From Methanobacterium sp. (lineage in GTDB: Archaea; Methanobacteriota; Methanobacteria; Methanobacteriales; Methanobacteriaceae), in contig PMGM01000084.1 in assembly GCA_003158115.1 (NCBI GenBank), positions 1 through 40,331 on the forward strand: DNA of 40,331 nt, given 5' to 3'. A model generated the notes under the pieces. The model had not been told where the DNA came from. It was given only the letters and a program-made list of their open reading frames with translations, and searched no databases. This document shows positions 39,242 to 40,331 of this stretch, in pieces. The number at the start of each line of letters is the position of its first letter. The first letter of the stretch is position 1. Position numbers and translations under genes: made by a program.

Positions 39242-40033
39242 TCATTTAATTTTGAATTCATACGCACCCATTCCCATATCTCCCCAGAACCAACTATGAT
39301 GAATCACCTCACCTTTAGCCCATTCACCTGCTGCACCCAGTGTAGTGATTAATGGCATATAATGGTCCGGATAAGGATGGGCCCTTTCAGGATAAGGTGC
39401 TACCTTACTGTAATTAATTAAAGCAGAATAATCACCCTGTGTAACAGATTTTGTGAGCCATGAATCGAAATCATAAGCCCATTGATCTGTTTTAGCACCC
39501 GGTCTTAGTGGAACGTACCCTAAAGGGTGGACTGCTCCCCCACTGCCCAGAATTAATACTCCTTCATGCCTTAAGGATTCTATAGCCTTACCTAACTCAT
39601 TATGTGCCTCTGGATCCATGTGTTGCTGTATTGAAAGTTGTAATACTGGTACATCTAAATTTGGGAACATCAACATAGCTGGAACCCATGCACCATGATC
39701 TAATCCGCGTGTGTAATCAATTTCACAAGCAAAACCATTATTATTTATTAGATCAGCTGTTCTTTGAGCCAGTTCAGGGGATCCCAATGCAGGATATTCC
39801 ACTTGATAGAGTTCTGGTGGAAATCCATAGAAGTCATGTATGGTAGCATTCTCTTGAATAGCATTAACAGTAGGTTTTGAAGTCATCCAATGTGCAGATA
39901 TGCAAAGCACTGCATTTATATTTCTATAAGTTTTTCCAAGATCCTTTAAAAACTCCCTAGCTGGAATATTCTCCAACAATAAAGTAGGTGGTCCATGAGA
40001 TATAAAAACGGTTGGTAATGATTCTTTATCCAT
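39242..40033 (-). CDS. LigB/DODA-type extradiol dioxygenase family protein (YgiD-like)
   Basis: This 263-residue protein matches class III extradiol dioxygenases of the 4,5-DOPA dioxygenase (YgiD) group. Likely metal ligands are His13 in FISHGPP, His48 in ISAHWM, His169 in GSGGAVHPLG and His224 in PDHYMPL. IHDFYGFP and TRGLDHGAWVPAMLMFP are further family motifs. AAGGTGAAATA precedes the ATG and an A/T-rich TATA-like stretch lies about 40 bases upstream. A real oxygen-using ring cleavage is unexpected in a strict anaerobe, so the true reaction is uncertain. It heads a likely two-gene transcript with the CDGSH protein. Confidence 0.88.
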   Translation of the reverse strand: MDKESLPTVFISHGPPTLLLENIPAREFLKDLGKTYRNINAVLCISAHWMTSKPTVNAIQENATIHDFYGFPPELYQVEYPALGSPELAQRTADLINNNGFACEIDYTRGLDHGAWVPAMLMFPNLDVPVLQLSIQQHMDPEAHNELGKAIESLRHEGVLILGSGGAVHPLGYVPLRPGAKTDQWAYDFDSWLTKSVTQGDYSALINYSKVAPYPERAHPYPDHYMPLITTLGAAGEWAKGEVIHHSWFWGDMGMGAYEFKIK

Positions 40034-40255
40034 TATTTCACCTTATATATGAATTTTTTTTCCTTTAACATATTTTATATTTAAAAGAAAAAAAATTTTA
40101 TTTAAATATTATAATATCATCATTAACAATTGTTAAAATATTATACCTTCAAGGAACTTAAAGTTTTTGATGATTTTATGTTGTTTAACTTGTTAAAATT
40201 AAGTGAAAAGAGAATTAGAGTTTAATTAAGCAAATAATAGAAATATTAAAATTAG

Positions 40256-40331
<76 letters not shown>

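Overview
The window is AT-rich chromosomal DNA of a methanogenic archaeon, most likely a mesophilic Methanobacteriales member close to Methanobacterium. The evidence is HdrA of the CoB-CoM heterodisulfide reductase, archaeal RadA, a multi-OB-fold RPA, an archaeal-type SAM synthetase, the methanogen-specific redox regulator MsvR, TATA-box promoters, and AGGTGA-type ribosome binding sites that include several TTG starts. From memory, the order leu genes - RPA - radA - hdrA - glyA - SAM synthetase - ileS - purL resembles that of Methanothermobacter; I could not check this by search. I see no CRISPR array, insertion sequence, prophage or integrase.

Layout. (1) 0.07-3.5 kb, minus strand: a MarR-type regulator followed by leuC, leuD and leuB. 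(2) 3.8-8.4 kb, plus strand: RPA, then radA behind a dyad-rich leader, then an auxin-efflux-family carrier. (3) 9-14.7 kb, plus strand: hdrA with its own leader and terminator, a DUF169 protein, glyA with a flavin/iron-sulfur protein just behind it, and a four-repeat HEAT protein. (4) 14.7-16.8 kb, minus strand: a small duplicated membrane protein, a metallophosphoesterase, an orphan 91-residue protein and a DUF192 protein. (5) 17.4-25 kb, plus strand: SAM synthetase, ileS, purL and a SEC59/DGK1-like lipid kinase. (6) 25-28.5 kb, minus strand: an ABC-2 exporter made of one ATPase and two permeases. (7) 28.9-32.9 kb, plus strand: moeA, a site-2-type protease and a CoA-disulfide-reductase/NADH-oxidase-type flavoprotein. 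(8) 33-35.7 kb: a rubrerythrin-like protein and the flavodiiron F420H2 oxidase, divergent from msvR, with two near-identical palindromic operators between them. (9) 35.7-40.3 kb: cbiL, an XPD/DinG-type helicase, a CDGSH iron-sulfur protein with a LigB/DODA-type enzyme, and tRNA-Arg(UCG) at the very end.

The genes fall into core information processing (RPA, RadA, IleS, helicase, tRNA), methanogenesis and C1 metabolism (HdrA, GlyA, the flavoprotein, SAM synthetase), biosynthesis (Leu, Pur, Moe, Cbi), and an oxygen/redox-defence block at 31.5-35.7 kb. The clearest regulatory signal is the MsvR operator pair. Less certain but worth testing are the dyads around the predicted radA and marR promoters, the leader elements of hdrA and the SAM synthetase gene, the duplicated OB fold of RPA, and the DODA-CDGSH pair. 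Nothing here looks like a wholly undescribed multi-gene system.
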